64,000 nucleotides of DNA from CAYVBE01 sp964572825 (GTDB lineage Bacteria > Planctomycetota > Brocadiia > SM23-32), in assembly GCA_964572825.1 (NCBI GenBank), contig CAZNGS010000005.1, positions 41,784 through 105,783 on the forward strand, written 5' to 3'. This document shows, one piece after another, positions 50,248 to 58,877 of this stretch (the first letter of the stretch is position 1; each line of letters starts with the position of its first letter). The notes below the pieces were generated by a model that was not told where the DNA came from, ran no database searches, and saw nothing but the letters and a program-made list of their open reading frames with translations. Position numbers and translations under genes: made by a program.

Positions 50248-50276
50248 ATTATAGGCGAGCGGCCCGAGACTGTCAA
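50248..50276 (-). promoter_or_regulatory. consensus sigma70 promoter (TTGACA-17-TATAAT)
   Basis: On the minus strand a perfect TTGACA (50276-50271), 17-base spacer and perfect TATAAT (50253-50248). It drives the hypothetical gene at 49773-50210 and is the best match to consensus in the window. Confidence 0.75.
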
Positions 50277-50321
50277 ACATTTGAAGCGGGCTGAAAGGGA
50301 ACGGGCGCGCATGAAAGTGCC

Positions 50322-51182
50322 TCACCCCGCGGCGAGGTATTCACCCGGAGTAGTGAGGCGCAGGTGCCGTTGGGCCGCGATCCGGTCCAGCAGGTGAGCC
50401 AGCTCCTCCGCAATGGTCCGCCTCCGGGCCGAATTGTGCGGCTCGCCCTCGGCGTTCACCACCAGGTGCCACGGGTGGAGGGCGAATTGCACCAGCCCGC
50501 CGGGGCAGCGGCGGCGAGCCGCCTCCAGCAGCCCCGCGTAGTCCTGCCAGGTGCGGTTGCCCTCGCAGAGTTGCCAGAGATAGGCCGAAATGGCACGGCC
50601 GCGGGCGTCACGGCCGCGGCAGAGCGGCAATTCCCACAGATCGCCGCTTTCCAGGCGGTACGGCTCCAGTGCACACTCTCTTTCCAGGTCGTGCGTTCGG
50701 CTGGCGTCGTAGTGATATCCAGTGGCGACCAGCGCAAGGCTCAGTCCGGGGGTGAGCCGGCAATAGGGGGCGCGAAAGCCCCGTGGCGACCGGCCCAGCA
50801 CGGACCGGAACACGCTGCCGGCGCTCTGCAGAAGCGCCTGTGCGTCCGCGCGGCTGAACGGCAGGCCCGTGCGTTCGCCGGCGAAATCTTCGTGCTGAAG
50901 GCCGTGGCAGCCATGCTCCACGCGCGGCAGGTCTGTCAGGCGGCCCAGCAGTTGCGCCTTGCAGTCGGCCAGGCGGCGGAGGGTCCGCGCCTCCCAGAAG
51001 AGAGTGGCGGGAATACCCCTGTCCTCCAGCAGCGAGGCCAGGTGCTCCAACCCCTCGAAGCAGGCGCAAAAGGCGGCCTGGCCGGACGGGCTGACGGCGT
51101 CCGGGCGTCCGGGCACCGGCCGATTGGCATCGGGATCCAGGTCAACGGTCAGGGCAACCGACGTGATAATATCGTGCGACAT
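50322..51182 (-). CDS. polysaccharide deacetylase (NodB-like) family protein
   Basis: A 286-residue carbohydrate esterase family 4-type protein. The catalytic Asp is in VALTVDLDPDANRP. The metal histidines are in HGCHGLQHEDF. The third motif is RGFRAPYCRLTPGL, and the C-terminal His motif is FALHPWHLVV. No signal peptide, so probably cytoplasmic or specialised; members deacetylate chitin, peptidoglycan or glycan intermediates. It is divergent from topA with separate promoters. The NodB motifs are somewhat loosened, so the substrate and even catalytic activity are unproven. Confidence 0.8.
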   Translation of the reverse strand: MSHDIITSVALTVDLDPDANRPVPGRPDAVSPSGQAAFCACFEGLEHLASLLEDRGIPATLFWEARTLRRLADCKAQLLGRLTDLPRVEHGCHGLQHEDFAGERTGLPFSRADAQALLQSAGSVFRSVLGRSPRGFRAPYCRLTPGLSLALVATGYHYDASRTHDLERECALEPYRLESGDLWELPLCRGRDARGRAISAYLWQLCEGNRTWQDYAGLLEAARRRCPGGLVQFALHPWHLVVNAEGEPHNSARRRTIAEELAHLLDRIAAQRHLRLTTPGEYLAAG

Positions 51183-51230
51183 CCGGAAACTTCACCCCCT
51201 CAGCGGGTACTGCGCCCCCAAACGAGACGT

Positions 51231-51260
51231 ATTTTAGCGGGGCCGCTCGGGTGCTGTCAA
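51231..51260 (-). promoter_or_regulatory. sigma70-type promoter for the deacetylase gene
   Basis: On the minus strand TTGACA (51260-51255), 18-base spacer, TAAAAT (51236-51231). It is back-to-back with the topA promoter. Confidence 0.6.
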
Positions 51261-51271
51261 AGCCAGGCTAT

Positions 51272-51301
51272 TTGACAACGCGCGGGCCTTCTCCCTACAA
51301 T
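51272..51301 (+). promoter_or_regulatory. sigma70-type promoter for topA
   Basis: TTGACA at 51272-51277, 18-base spacer, TACAAT at 51296-51301, about 40 bases before the ATG. Its -35 lies only 11 bases from the -35 of the divergent promoter. Confidence 0.6.
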
Positions 51302-51341
51302 CGGCACGTTTCCTGCTCCCGGCAATCTCAACGGTAAAGCC

Positions 51342-53909
51342 ATGTCAGAGAAAGTCGTCGTCGTCGAATCGGCAACCAAGGCAAGAACGATATCTCGTTA
51401 TCTCGGCGAGGGATATGACGTTCAGTCCTGCCAGGGCCACGTCCGCGACCTGCCGAAAAGGAGGTTCGCAGTGGACGTCGAAAACGGCTTTGAGCCCACC
51501 TATACCATCATGCCCGGCAGCCGCAAGACGGTGGGCAAACTGCGGAAGGCCGCGGAAAAAGCCGAGCAGGTCTACCTGGCGCCCGACCCGGACCGGGAGG
51601 GCGAGGCCATCGCCTGGCACCTCAAGCACGTGCTCAAGGCGCCCGACGAGAAGGTCAGACGGGTGACCTTCAACGAGATCACTCCCGACGCCGTGCGCGA
51701 GGCCTTCGAGCATCCCCGGGGCATCGACAGGAACCTGGTCGATGCCCAGCAGGCCAGGCGCATCCTGGACCGCATCGTGGGCTACCGGCTCAGCCCCCTC
51801 ATCAGCGACAGAGTGGTGCGGGGCCTCAGCGCCGGCCGCGTTCAGAGCGTGGCCCTCCGGCTGGTGGTGGAGCGGGAGCGCGAGCGCCGGGCCTTCGAGC
51901 CGGAGGAATACTGGGAGATTGCCGCCCGGCTGCAGCGTCCCGAGGGCCCGCCCACTTTCGAGGCAAAGCTGGTGAAGGTCGGTGGGGAAGAGGCAAAGAT
52001 CGGCACGGAGCAGGAGGCGCAACAGTTAGTCGAAGCGCTCCGAGAGGCCGACTACGTCGTCCGCTCCGTGGACGAGCGGGTGACCAAAGCGCGGGTCTAT
52101 CCGCCGTTCATCACCAGCACGATGCAGCGCTCGGCGAATTCGCGCCTGGGGTTCAGCACTGCGCGGACGATGCGCGTCGCCCAGCAGCTCTACGAGGGCG
52201 TGGAGATCGGCCAGGAAGCCGTCGGGCTGATTACCTACATGCGAACCGATTCCACGCGGGTATCGTCCCAGGCCCTGGGGGCTTGCCGCGCGCTGATCGA
52301 GGATAGTTACGGGGACAATTACCTGCCGTCCAAGCCGAACTTCTTCAAGAGCCCCCGGGGCGCCCAGGCCGCCCACGAAGCCATCCGACCCACGGACGTG
52401 AACCGGCGCCCCCGGGACGTCCGACCATACCTGTCGAAAGCCCAGTACAGGCTCTACGAGCTGATATGGCGGCGCTTTGTGGCCAGCCAGATGAAGCCGG
52501 CCCGCTACAAGGTGCGCAGCGCGGAGATCGAGGCGGGCGACGGCCTGTTCGAGGCAAAAGGGCGCCGGATGATCTTCGACGGTAACCTCCGGGTCCTCCG
52601 CCCCGACAAAGAGCTCGACGAGCAGGTACTGCCGGATCTACAGGTGGGCGGGCAGGTGGAGCTGCTGGAGCTGGAGCCCTCCCAGCACTTCACCCAGCCG
52701 CCGTCCCGCTACACCGAGGCCTCGCTGGTGGGGGAGTTGGAGAAGCGGGGCATCGGCCGCCCCAGCACCTATGCCCCGACGATCGCCACGCTGCTGAAGC
52801 GCAACTACGTGCGGCGCCAGAGACGCGCCCTCGTTGCCACTGACCTGGGGATGGTCGTCACGGACCTGCTCGTGGAGCATTTCCCCCGGGAGATGGACTA
52901 CTCCTTCACCAGCCACATGGAGGAGGAGCTGGACGAGGTCGAAGAGGGCAAGCGGGACTGGCACAGCGTGCTGCAGGAGTTCTACGAGGAGTTCAAGGAC
53001 GCCCTGGAGCGGGCCGAACAGAACATGGAGCTCGTCCACGAGGATGCCCCGGACGTGACGTGCGAAGAGTGCGGCCGTCCCATGGAGGTGAAATACAGCC
53101 GTCGCGGAGACAGGTTTCTGGGGTGCACGGGGTTCCCCGAGTGCAAGAATACCGCCAGCTTTCCCTCCGAGGACGAGGAGGAGCCGGAGGTCACCGAGTT
53201 CAAGTGCGACAAGTGTGGTGCCCCCCTGGTGAAACGCACCGGGCGCCGCAACCGGGAGTACCTGGCCTGCTCGGCCTACCCCGAGTGCCGCAATATCAAG
53301 GGGCTGGATTCCGACGGGCAGCCGGTGGACCTGGAGGAACGGACTCCCACGGGGTTCTCCTGCCCCCGGTGCGGCAACAACATGCATCTGCCCGAGGAGC
53401 GCGACGAGCTGGTCTGCGGCCGCTGCAGAAACCGTATGCCGCTGCTGTCCGTAGCGGAAGCATTGGACAGAACCGAGATGCCCGCCGAGGCCCTGCCCAA
53501 CTGCGAGGAGTGCGGCTCGCCCATGGCCATCAAGCGCGGCCGGAGGGGGCTGTTCCTGGGCTGCTCGACGTATCCGGACTGCAAGAATACCTTGCCCCTG
53601 CCGAAGGGCGACCTCCCCGATCCTCAACCCACCGTGGAGCGCTGCGAGAAGTGCGGCCGTCCCATGCTGCTCCGGTGGGGCCGGTACGGCCGCTTCCTGG
53701 CCTGCAGCGGGTTCCCGCGCTGCCGCAACACGTGGCAGTTCCCGAGCAGTCCGAAAGATTGTCCCGAGGAAGGATGCTCCGGAAAGCTCATTAAGAAGAT
53801 GTCCGAGGAAGGCGAGCCCTACTACGGCTGCACCCGGTATCCGGAATGCGAGCACACCAGGCCGGCCCCCTCCTCCGGGGACCAAGACGAAGATGAGGAC
53901 GAGGACTGA
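51342..53909 (+). CDS. topA: DNA topoisomerase I with six C-terminal zinc modules
   Basis: Type IA enzyme that relaxes negative supercoils. The Toprim start VVVESATKARTISRYLGEGY and the metal site APDPDREGEAIAWHLKHV are intact. The catalytic tyrosine is Tyr299 in LITYMRTDSTRVSS, and the ARRILDRIVGYRLSPL strand is present. After about residue 565 come six cysteine modules, each like CEECGRPM...GCTGFPECKN, of which the third (CPRCGNN...CGRC) is a plainer ribbon. Escherichia coli TopA has three, so this tail is long. The protein has 855 residues and a highly acidic C-terminus (DEDEDED). Single gene with its own promoter. Confidence 0.97.
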   Translation: MSEKVVVVESATKARTISRYLGEGYDVQSCQGHVRDLPKRRFAVDVENGFEPTYTIMPGSRKTVGKLRKAAEKAEQVYLAPDPDREGEAIAWHLKHVLKAPDEKVRRVTFNEITPDAVREAFEHPRGIDRNLVDAQQARRILDRIVGYRLSPLISDRVVRGLSAGRVQSVALRLVVERERERRAFEPEEYWEIAARLQRPEGPPTFEAKLVKVGGEEAKIGTEQEAQQLVEALREADYVVRSVDERVTKARVYPPFITSTMQRSANSRLGFSTARTMRVAQQLYEGVEIGQEAVGLITYMRTDSTRVSSQALGACRALIEDSYGDNYLPSKPNFFKSPRGAQAAHEAIRPTDVNRRPRDVRPYLSKAQYRLYELIWRRFVASQMKPARYKVRSAEIEAGDGLFEAKGRRMIFDGNLRVLRPDKELDEQVLPDLQVGGQVELLELEPSQHFTQPPSRYTEASLVGELEKRGIGRPSTYAPTIATLLKRNYVRRQRRALVATDLGMVVTDLLVEHFPREMDYSFTSHMEEELDEVEEGKRDWHSVLQEFYEEFKDALERAEQNMELVHEDAPDVTCEECGRPMEVKYSRRGDRFLGCTGFPECKNTASFPSEDEEEPEVTEFKCDKCGAPLVKRTGRRNREYLACSAYPECRNIKGLDSDGQPVDLEERTPTGFSCPRCGNNMHLPEERDELVCGRCRNRMPLLSVAEALDRTEMPAEALPNCEECGSPMAIKRGRRGLFLGCSTYPDCKNTLPLPKGDLPDPQPTVERCEKCGRPMLLRWGRYGRFLACSGFPRCRNTWQFPSSPKDCPEEGCSGKLIKKMSEEGEPYYGCTRYPECEHTRPAPSSGDQDEDEDED

Positions 53910-53999
53910 CCGCCGACGCCCCGTGACGTTGCGGCGCCGCCCGGACCGCGTTATGGTGAACGCTCCCGATCGTGACCTGTCCAAAGAGGAGAAGGCGAA

Positions 54000-55280
54000 A
54001 TGGAAGTTACCGAGTCGGGTTCGGAGTATAGCCGGCGGGTGCGCGCGCTGGTCCGGGGGGATTTGGCGCCGCATTTCGGGGAGCTGGCGGACGAGTTTCC
54101 CTCCAACCCCTACTGGGAAAGCCTGAAGGCCCTCGGCGGCGAGCTGTGGCTGGACACGGGAGACATCGACGAGATACGGCGCATGTGGACGCGAGAGTTC
54201 ACGGCGCTGACCACGAACAACACCCTGCTGAACCGGGAGGTTCAGAAGGGCACCTACGACGGGCTGATCGTGCGCGCGGCGACGCTGCTGGACCAGTATC
54301 CCGAGATGACCGAGCAGGAGCGGAAGCTGGAGTTCGCCTTTATCCTCAACGCCCGGCATGGTTTGAAGCTGGTGGAGTTGTTTGACGCTTACGTTTCCGT
54401 GGAGGAGCACACCGACCTGGCGGACGATCAGGAGGGCGCAATCAACTACGCCCGACGCCTGTATGAGATTTGCCCCGAGCGCTTCTTCATCAAGATACCG
54501 TTCAGTCCAGCCGGCCTGCTGGCCACCCGACGGCTCAGCCGGGAGGGCGTGCCCGTCAACCACACGCTGGGGTTCTCCGCGCGCCAGAACTACCTGATTA
54601 CGCGGGTGGGACGGCCGGCTTTCGTGAACGTCTTCATGGGTCGGCTCAACAGCTTCGTGGCGGACAACGGTCTGGGAGAAGGTACCTATGTGGGTGAGCG
54701 CGCCACTCTGGCTTCCCAGCGGGCCGTCCGTCGCCTGCGGCGCGAGAGCGGCCTGACTACCCGGCAGATAGGGGCCAGCTTCCGCGAAGGGCGGCAGGTG
54801 GCCGACCTGGCCGGGCTCGACGTGGCCACCATCCCGTCCCGCGTCGCCCGCGAGTTCCTGGAGCTGGCCGTGCCCCCGGCCGAGATCGCTGACCGCACCG
54901 GCGAGGATTACCAGCCGGCGCTCAACGACGACGTGGACCCCCGGACGGTCGGCCTGCATACACTGTGGGAGATCGATGATCGCCTGATCCGGTGTGTGGA
55001 CGAACTCGAAGAACAACCACTTGACGACTTCACCGACGAAGCGCTGGTGGACTTCCTGCGCGAGCACGGGTGCGGGGACGTCCTGGTCCGCTGGACTGAA
55101 GAGCAGGTGAACACCAGCGCGCGAGAGGGGAAAATACCGCGCCTGAGCAACTGGCAGGATGAGCTGGCGGACGGCAGCATCGGTTTGGACAGCCTGATGA
55201 ATCTGGCGGGTTGGAACAGCTTCAACAGCGATCAGGTGGAGATGGACGAACGGGTTCGCGAGGTTCTGACCGCCGGCTGA
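54000..55280 (+). CDS. transaldolase-family protein
   Basis: A 426-residue Schiff-base TIM-barrel protein. The first strand LWLDTGDIDEIRRMWTREF carries the conserved Asp, followed by ALTTNNTLLNREV. The catalytic lysine is in RFFIKIPFSPAGLLATRRLS, then GVPVNHTLGFSARQNYLI, FVNVFMGRLNSF and GASFREGRQVADLAGLDV. It is longer than ordinary transaldolases (220-390), with about 100 extra C-terminal residues (DELEEQPLDDFTDEALVDF onward). Transaldolase moves a dihydroxyacetone unit in the pentose phosphate pathway, but the tail may indicate another aldol reaction. The AGAGGAG site is strong. Confidence 0.85.
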   Translation: MEVTESGSEYSRRVRALVRGDLAPHFGELADEFPSNPYWESLKALGGELWLDTGDIDEIRRMWTREFTALTTNNTLLNREVQKGTYDGLIVRAATLLDQYPEMTEQERKLEFAFILNARHGLKLVELFDAYVSVEEHTDLADDQEGAINYARRLYEICPERFFIKIPFSPAGLLATRRLSREGVPVNHTLGFSARQNYLITRVGRPAFVNVFMGRLNSFVADNGLGEGTYVGERATLASQRAVRRLRRESGLTTRQIGASFREGRQVADLAGLDVATIPSRVAREFLELAVPPAEIADRTGEDYQPALNDDVDPRTVGLHTLWEIDDRLIRCVDELEEQPLDDFTDEALVDFLREHGCGDVLVRWTEEQVNTSAREGKIPRLSNWQDELADGSIGLDSLMNLAGWNSFNSDQVEMDERVREVLTAG

Positions 55281-55400
55281 GGCAGCGCCCGGGGCATCCC
55301 CGGCAGGTGCACACCGCCCGGTCGCCTTCTCCCGGGTTTCACGTGTGCCCGTATGAGACCAGGGCGTTCGCGCGGGGCCCGCTTTCTTGAGGGAGACTCG

Positions 55401-57428
55401 ATGGATCGGCTGGATGGGGAAGGGGTGGGCAGGGAAGGTCTGGCCGGGGATGGGGGCGGCCGGCGACGCCCGGGATTCGTGACACTGCGCAGCATTGTCA
55501 TCGGCTGCCTGATGGCCGTGGTGATCGGCCTGACCGAGTCGTACTTGACCATCTACCTGTCGTCCTCCTACCTGTTTACGGACTACCACAGCGGGGGTGC
55601 CTCTTTCCTGATCGCGGTGGTGTTCCTGCTGCTGAACGCTCTGCCGATGGCCGTAGCCTGGGTGCTGTGGCGGTTGACGCAGGTGGACGTGCGCGCGACG
55701 GTGCGACGGCTGACCCTGAGCACCCAGGAGCTGCTGTTCGTGACCGCCTTGATGATCACGGCCGGTTCGGTGGTCACCTCCGGCGCCGTGGTTCACATGG
55801 TGCCCATGATGTCATCGGCCTATTATTTCGGGACGCCGAGCAACCGCTACGCGGTGGACCTGGTGCCTCATCTGAAGTCCTGGCTGGCGCCGCTGGACCC
55901 GACGGGGGATACGTTCGCCATCGAGAAGTTCTGGAACGGAGTGCCCTCCGGGGAGCCCATCCCGTGGGGGCCCTGGGTTGCACCGGTTCTGCTGTGGGGG
56001 CTTTACCTGATGGCGGTCTTTGCGTGCCTGGGCGCCATCATGGTGCTGATGCGCAAGCAATGGATGGAGCACGAGCACCTGAGCTACCCCATCGCCCAGA
56101 TACCGGCCGAGTTGTGCTCCGGGCTGGGTGATCCGCGCGGCGAGGGGTCGATTTTCCGCAGCAAGGCATTCTGGGTTGGACTCGGCACGACGCTGTTCCT
56201 CTATAGCTGCGTGGGATTGAGATTCTACCTGTTCGGAACGAGCGGCCGCCTGAGGATAGACGAGAGGGTTCTGCTTGCCGAGGGCTACGAGCTGCGGTTC
56301 TGGGTGGAGATCGCGGTGGTCGGGCTGGTGTTCATGATCCCCAACCGCATCGCTTTCAGCGTGTGGTTTCTGACGCTCACCTCCTGGCTGTTGCGCAGAA
56401 CGGTCGAGGCAAGGGGCTGGGGCATGCAGACGGACATGAGGTACGGCGGCACCCCGGAATTCCAGCACATGGTTCTGGGGGCGATGGTGGTCTTCGTGGT
56501 GGCCAGCCTCTGGTATGCCCGCGGGCACTTGAAGGAGGCGACGCGCTCTGCGCTCGGGCTGGGTGAGCCGGGCTACGACAGGAACGAACCCGTGTCCTAC
56601 CGCGCGGCCTTCCTCACCATCCTCGTCTCCGCCCTCATCATGGTGGTGTGGCTGTGGAAGAGCGGGCTTTCTGTGCCGATCGCCCTTCTGTTTCTGGTGC
56701 TCTTTGTGGCGCAGTACTACACCGTGGCACGGATCATCGCCCAGGTGGGCCTGCCTTCGCTCAGCACCATCGTGTCGATCGGCCCCTACATCAACAGCAT
56801 CGTCGGCACCGCGAACCTGGGTCGGGGGCAGGCGGCGGCACTGGGCCACCAGTTCTGGAACGCCGACCTGCGCCAGACCCCTGCCGTGGGGATGTCGGAG
56901 GGAATGTATCTTCCCCGCCGCAGGCGGGGTTTGTTCGTGGCCATGATGCTGGTGTTGCTGGTGACCTACGTGACGGCCTGCTACTGCATCATCCGCACCG
57001 GCTACCGGCAGGGGGCCAGCAGCCTGAATATGTGGTTTGTCGTCAACTCTTCCCAGGTGCCCTGGTGGTGGTACAGCAACGTGACGGCCCAGATGCAGGG
57101 CGCCAGCACGGTGGGTCTGGCCTGGACGGGCGTTGGGGCAGTCATTATGGCGCTGCTCACTCTGGCCCAGCGCAGCTTCTTCTGGTGGCCCATCCACCCC
57201 GTCGGCTTCCTGGTGTGCAACACCCACATGGTCTACAACTTCTGGTTCTCTGTTTTTCTGGCCTGGTTGATCAAAGGGTTCGTGGTGAAGTTCGGCGGCT
57301 ACCGGGGTTACCGGATCACCCGCCGCCTGTTCATCGGACTGGTTCTGGGTGCCTTCATGGCGGGCGGGCTCTGGGCGGCGGTCGACCTGATAGCCAAGAC
57401 CCAGGGCAACACCGTCTTCTCCATCTGA
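55401..57428 (+). CDS. OPT-like multipass membrane transporter (DUF6785/DUF6784 type)
   Basis: A 675-residue protein with about twelve membrane helices. The N-terminal helix pair is in the ITLRSIVIGCLMAVVIGLTE region. A helix near VAPVLLWGLYLMAVFACLGA and a conserved-looking segment ARIIAQVGLPSLSTIVSIGP follow; late helices include VGAVIMALLTLAQRSFFWWP and VHPVGFLVCNTHM-like sequence. This is the oligopeptide-transporter-like fold seen in planctomycete and lentisphaere genomes as DUF6785. The substrate is unknown. The ATG at 55401 has a GAGGGA site. It follows the transaldolase gene after 120 bases. Confidence 0.78.
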   Translation: MDRLDGEGVGREGLAGDGGGRRRPGFVTLRSIVIGCLMAVVIGLTESYLTIYLSSSYLFTDYHSGGASFLIAVVFLLLNALPMAVAWVLWRLTQVDVRATVRRLTLSTQELLFVTALMITAGSVVTSGAVVHMVPMMSSAYYFGTPSNRYAVDLVPHLKSWLAPLDPTGDTFAIEKFWNGVPSGEPIPWGPWVAPVLLWGLYLMAVFACLGAIMVLMRKQWMEHEHLSYPIAQIPAELCSGLGDPRGEGSIFRSKAFWVGLGTTLFLYSCVGLRFYLFGTSGRLRIDERVLLAEGYELRFWVEIAVVGLVFMIPNRIAFSVWFLTLTSWLLRRTVEARGWGMQTDMRYGGTPEFQHMVLGAMVVFVVASLWYARGHLKEATRSALGLGEPGYDRNEPVSYRAAFLTILVSALIMVVWLWKSGLSVPIALLFLVLFVAQYYTVARIIAQVGLPSLSTIVSIGPYINSIVGTANLGRGQAAALGHQFWNADLRQTPAVGMSEGMYLPRRRRGLFVAMMLVLLVTYVTACYCIIRTGYRQGASSLNMWFVVNSSQVPWWWYSNVTAQMQGASTVGLAWTGVGAVIMALLTLAQRSFFWWPIHPVGFLVCNTHMVYNFWFSVFLAWLIKGFVVKFGGYRGYRITRRLFIGLVLGAFMAGGLWAAVDLIAKTQGNTVFSI

Positions 57429-57497
57429 GCGGGCCGATCGAGCAGGCTCGCTTCGACACCTGGAGGCACCCGTGCAGTCCCGCGCGCGTTCTCCAAT

Positions 57498-57627
57498 GCA
57501 GCCAGCGCGCCATACGTCCGCCCAAAGCCCGCAGGTCCGGCAGGTGCTGAAAACTGCGGTAGGCCCGGCCCCGGTCGATCCCCGCGTATTCGTGCACCGG
57601 CACGTTGCGGAAGCCGGCCATCGGGGC
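57498..57627 (-). pseudogene. remnant of a HepT-type (HEPN/DUF86) toxin
   Basis: A 43-codon stretch reads PMAGFRNVPVHEYAGIDRG then RAYRSFQHLPDLRALGGRMA, matching the C-terminal half of HepT toxins including the RX4HXY catalytic motif (RNVPVHEY). Upstream and downstream of it the frame loses similarity, there is no start or RBS, and no MntA antitoxin gene is present. The rest of 57429-57772 contains nothing recognisable. Confidence 0.6.
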
Positions 57628-57772
57628 CGCCCGGTCTCGGCCGGGCCGGGTCGTTAGACCAGAACGGGTAGCTCCGGCGCCTGCCCGCCGAAGGAGGGTC
57701 CCCGCCGGACTGTTACACTTCATGTCAGCTCGAATTCCGCCCCGCCGACGTCCGGGGCCGTCCCGGCAGCGC

Positions 57773-58771
57773 TCAGCGCCTTTCGTCCTGCAGGAGAGCG
57801 CGCACGGCCGCTTCGGTTCTCTCGCCGCGCAGGTTCTCAGCGCGGACAACTCCGCGGCGGTCGATCAGGATGATCCGGGGTATAGCGTTGACGCCGTAGG
57901 CGTCGGTCACTCGTTCCCGCATCTCACCCTCCAGCAGGACCTGAGGCCAGGGAATATCGTTCTCCCCGACGAATTCCTCCAGATCGTCTTCATCGCGGTC
58001 CAGGCTCAGGCCCAGCACCTGCACTCCGGCGCTGTGGTAGCGTGCGTAGAGCCGCTTCATATTCGGCATCTCACGCACGCAGGGGGGGCACCAGGTCGCC
58101 CAGAAGTCCAGCAGCACCACCTGGCCGCGCAGGCTCCCCAGGGAGACCTGGCGCCCGTCCGTTGTGCGCAACTCGAAATCCGGCGCGGGGTTACCCACCA
58201 GGCCGTCCGTCTGCCCGGGCGGGGGACCTGTCTCGCGCGGGCGCTCCGGTTCGGCACTTTCCCGCAGGCCTATCTGCACGAAACGATCGGTGGCCCGCCA
58301 GACCAGATTCGTCTGCTCGCAGATGCGGTTGAGTGCCTGCGCCAGGGTCATCTCCCCCCGGAGCGTGACGGGCTGCTGCACGCGGGCGAGCTGGGACCGC
58401 TGCACGTAGAAAGGGATCGAGGTGAGCTCGTGCAGGTACCGTATCGCATCCGCAGGGGGAGTGTTCGCCAGCTCGAACCGGTAGCTCTTGCCGAGGTTCT
58501 CCCGAATGTTAACGTCCCGGCCGGGTTCAGCGGCCTGTTCTTGCTTCTCTTCGGTTTCGGGTTGCTCCGCGCCGGATTCAACGGATTTCCGCAGGTCGCT
58601 CAGCTTGTCCTGCAGCAGCGAGACATTGGCCTTGTTGACCCGGCTCTGTTTCTCGATCGCTTCGACACGCTTTGCCAGTTCGTCGAACTCCTGGCGCGTA
58701 ACCTGCGCGGCCGCGCCCAGCACCAGCCCGGTGGCCACTACGGCTCCTCCTGCGATCCAGTGCCACTTCAT
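57773..58771 (-). CDS. secreted STN-like/thioredoxin (TlpA-ResA type) fusion protein
   Basis: A 332-residue protein with an N-terminal signal (IAGGAVVATGLVLGAAA), a coiled coil (about 25-70), an STN-like secretin/TonB short domain (about 90-170: YRFELANTPPADAIRYLHEL and TLRGEMTLAQALNRIC), then a thioredoxin domain with PAPDFELRTTDG, the redox site FWATWCPPCVREMP and the cis-Pro region NAIPRIILIDRRG. TlpA/ResA proteins reduce periplasmic disulfides for cytochrome maturation. The STN domain is normally found in secretin and TonB receptor N-termini. The fusion may tether the thioredoxin to an envelope complex. Confidence 0.85.
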   Translation of the reverse strand: MKWHWIAGGAVVATGLVLGAAAQVTRQEFDELAKRVEAIEKQSRVNKANVSLLQDKLSDLRKSVESGAEQPETEEKQEQAAEPGRDVNIRENLGKSYRFELANTPPADAIRYLHELTSIPFYVQRSQLARVQQPVTLRGEMTLAQALNRICEQTNLVWRATDRFVQIGLRESAEPERPRETGPPPGQTDGLVGNPAPDFELRTTDGRQVSLGSLRGQVVLLDFWATWCPPCVREMPNMKRLYARYHSAGVQVLGLSLDRDEDDLEEFVGENDIPWPQVLLEGEMRERVTDAYGVNAIPRIILIDRRGVVRAENLRGERTEAAVRALLQDERR

Positions 58772-58877
58772 GCCCTCATACCTCCTCTGTGCGCTCGTAG
58801 AGTGGAAAGGTCAGGCTGCGATGTCGATTCCGGTCGGCCAATCGAAGCCTTATCTCGCGCGCGCAGTGCTTTGCTGA

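Noticed and set aside
55281..55345. GC hairpin after the transaldolase gene as an intrinsic terminator
   Set aside because: The stem is only about six pairs with no T-run, so a terminator call is not justified.
52638..55796. 1052-codon minus-strand open frame opposite topA and the transaldolase gene
   Set aside because: Antisense to two confident genes and crossing their intergenic gap; no motif and GC-biased composition.
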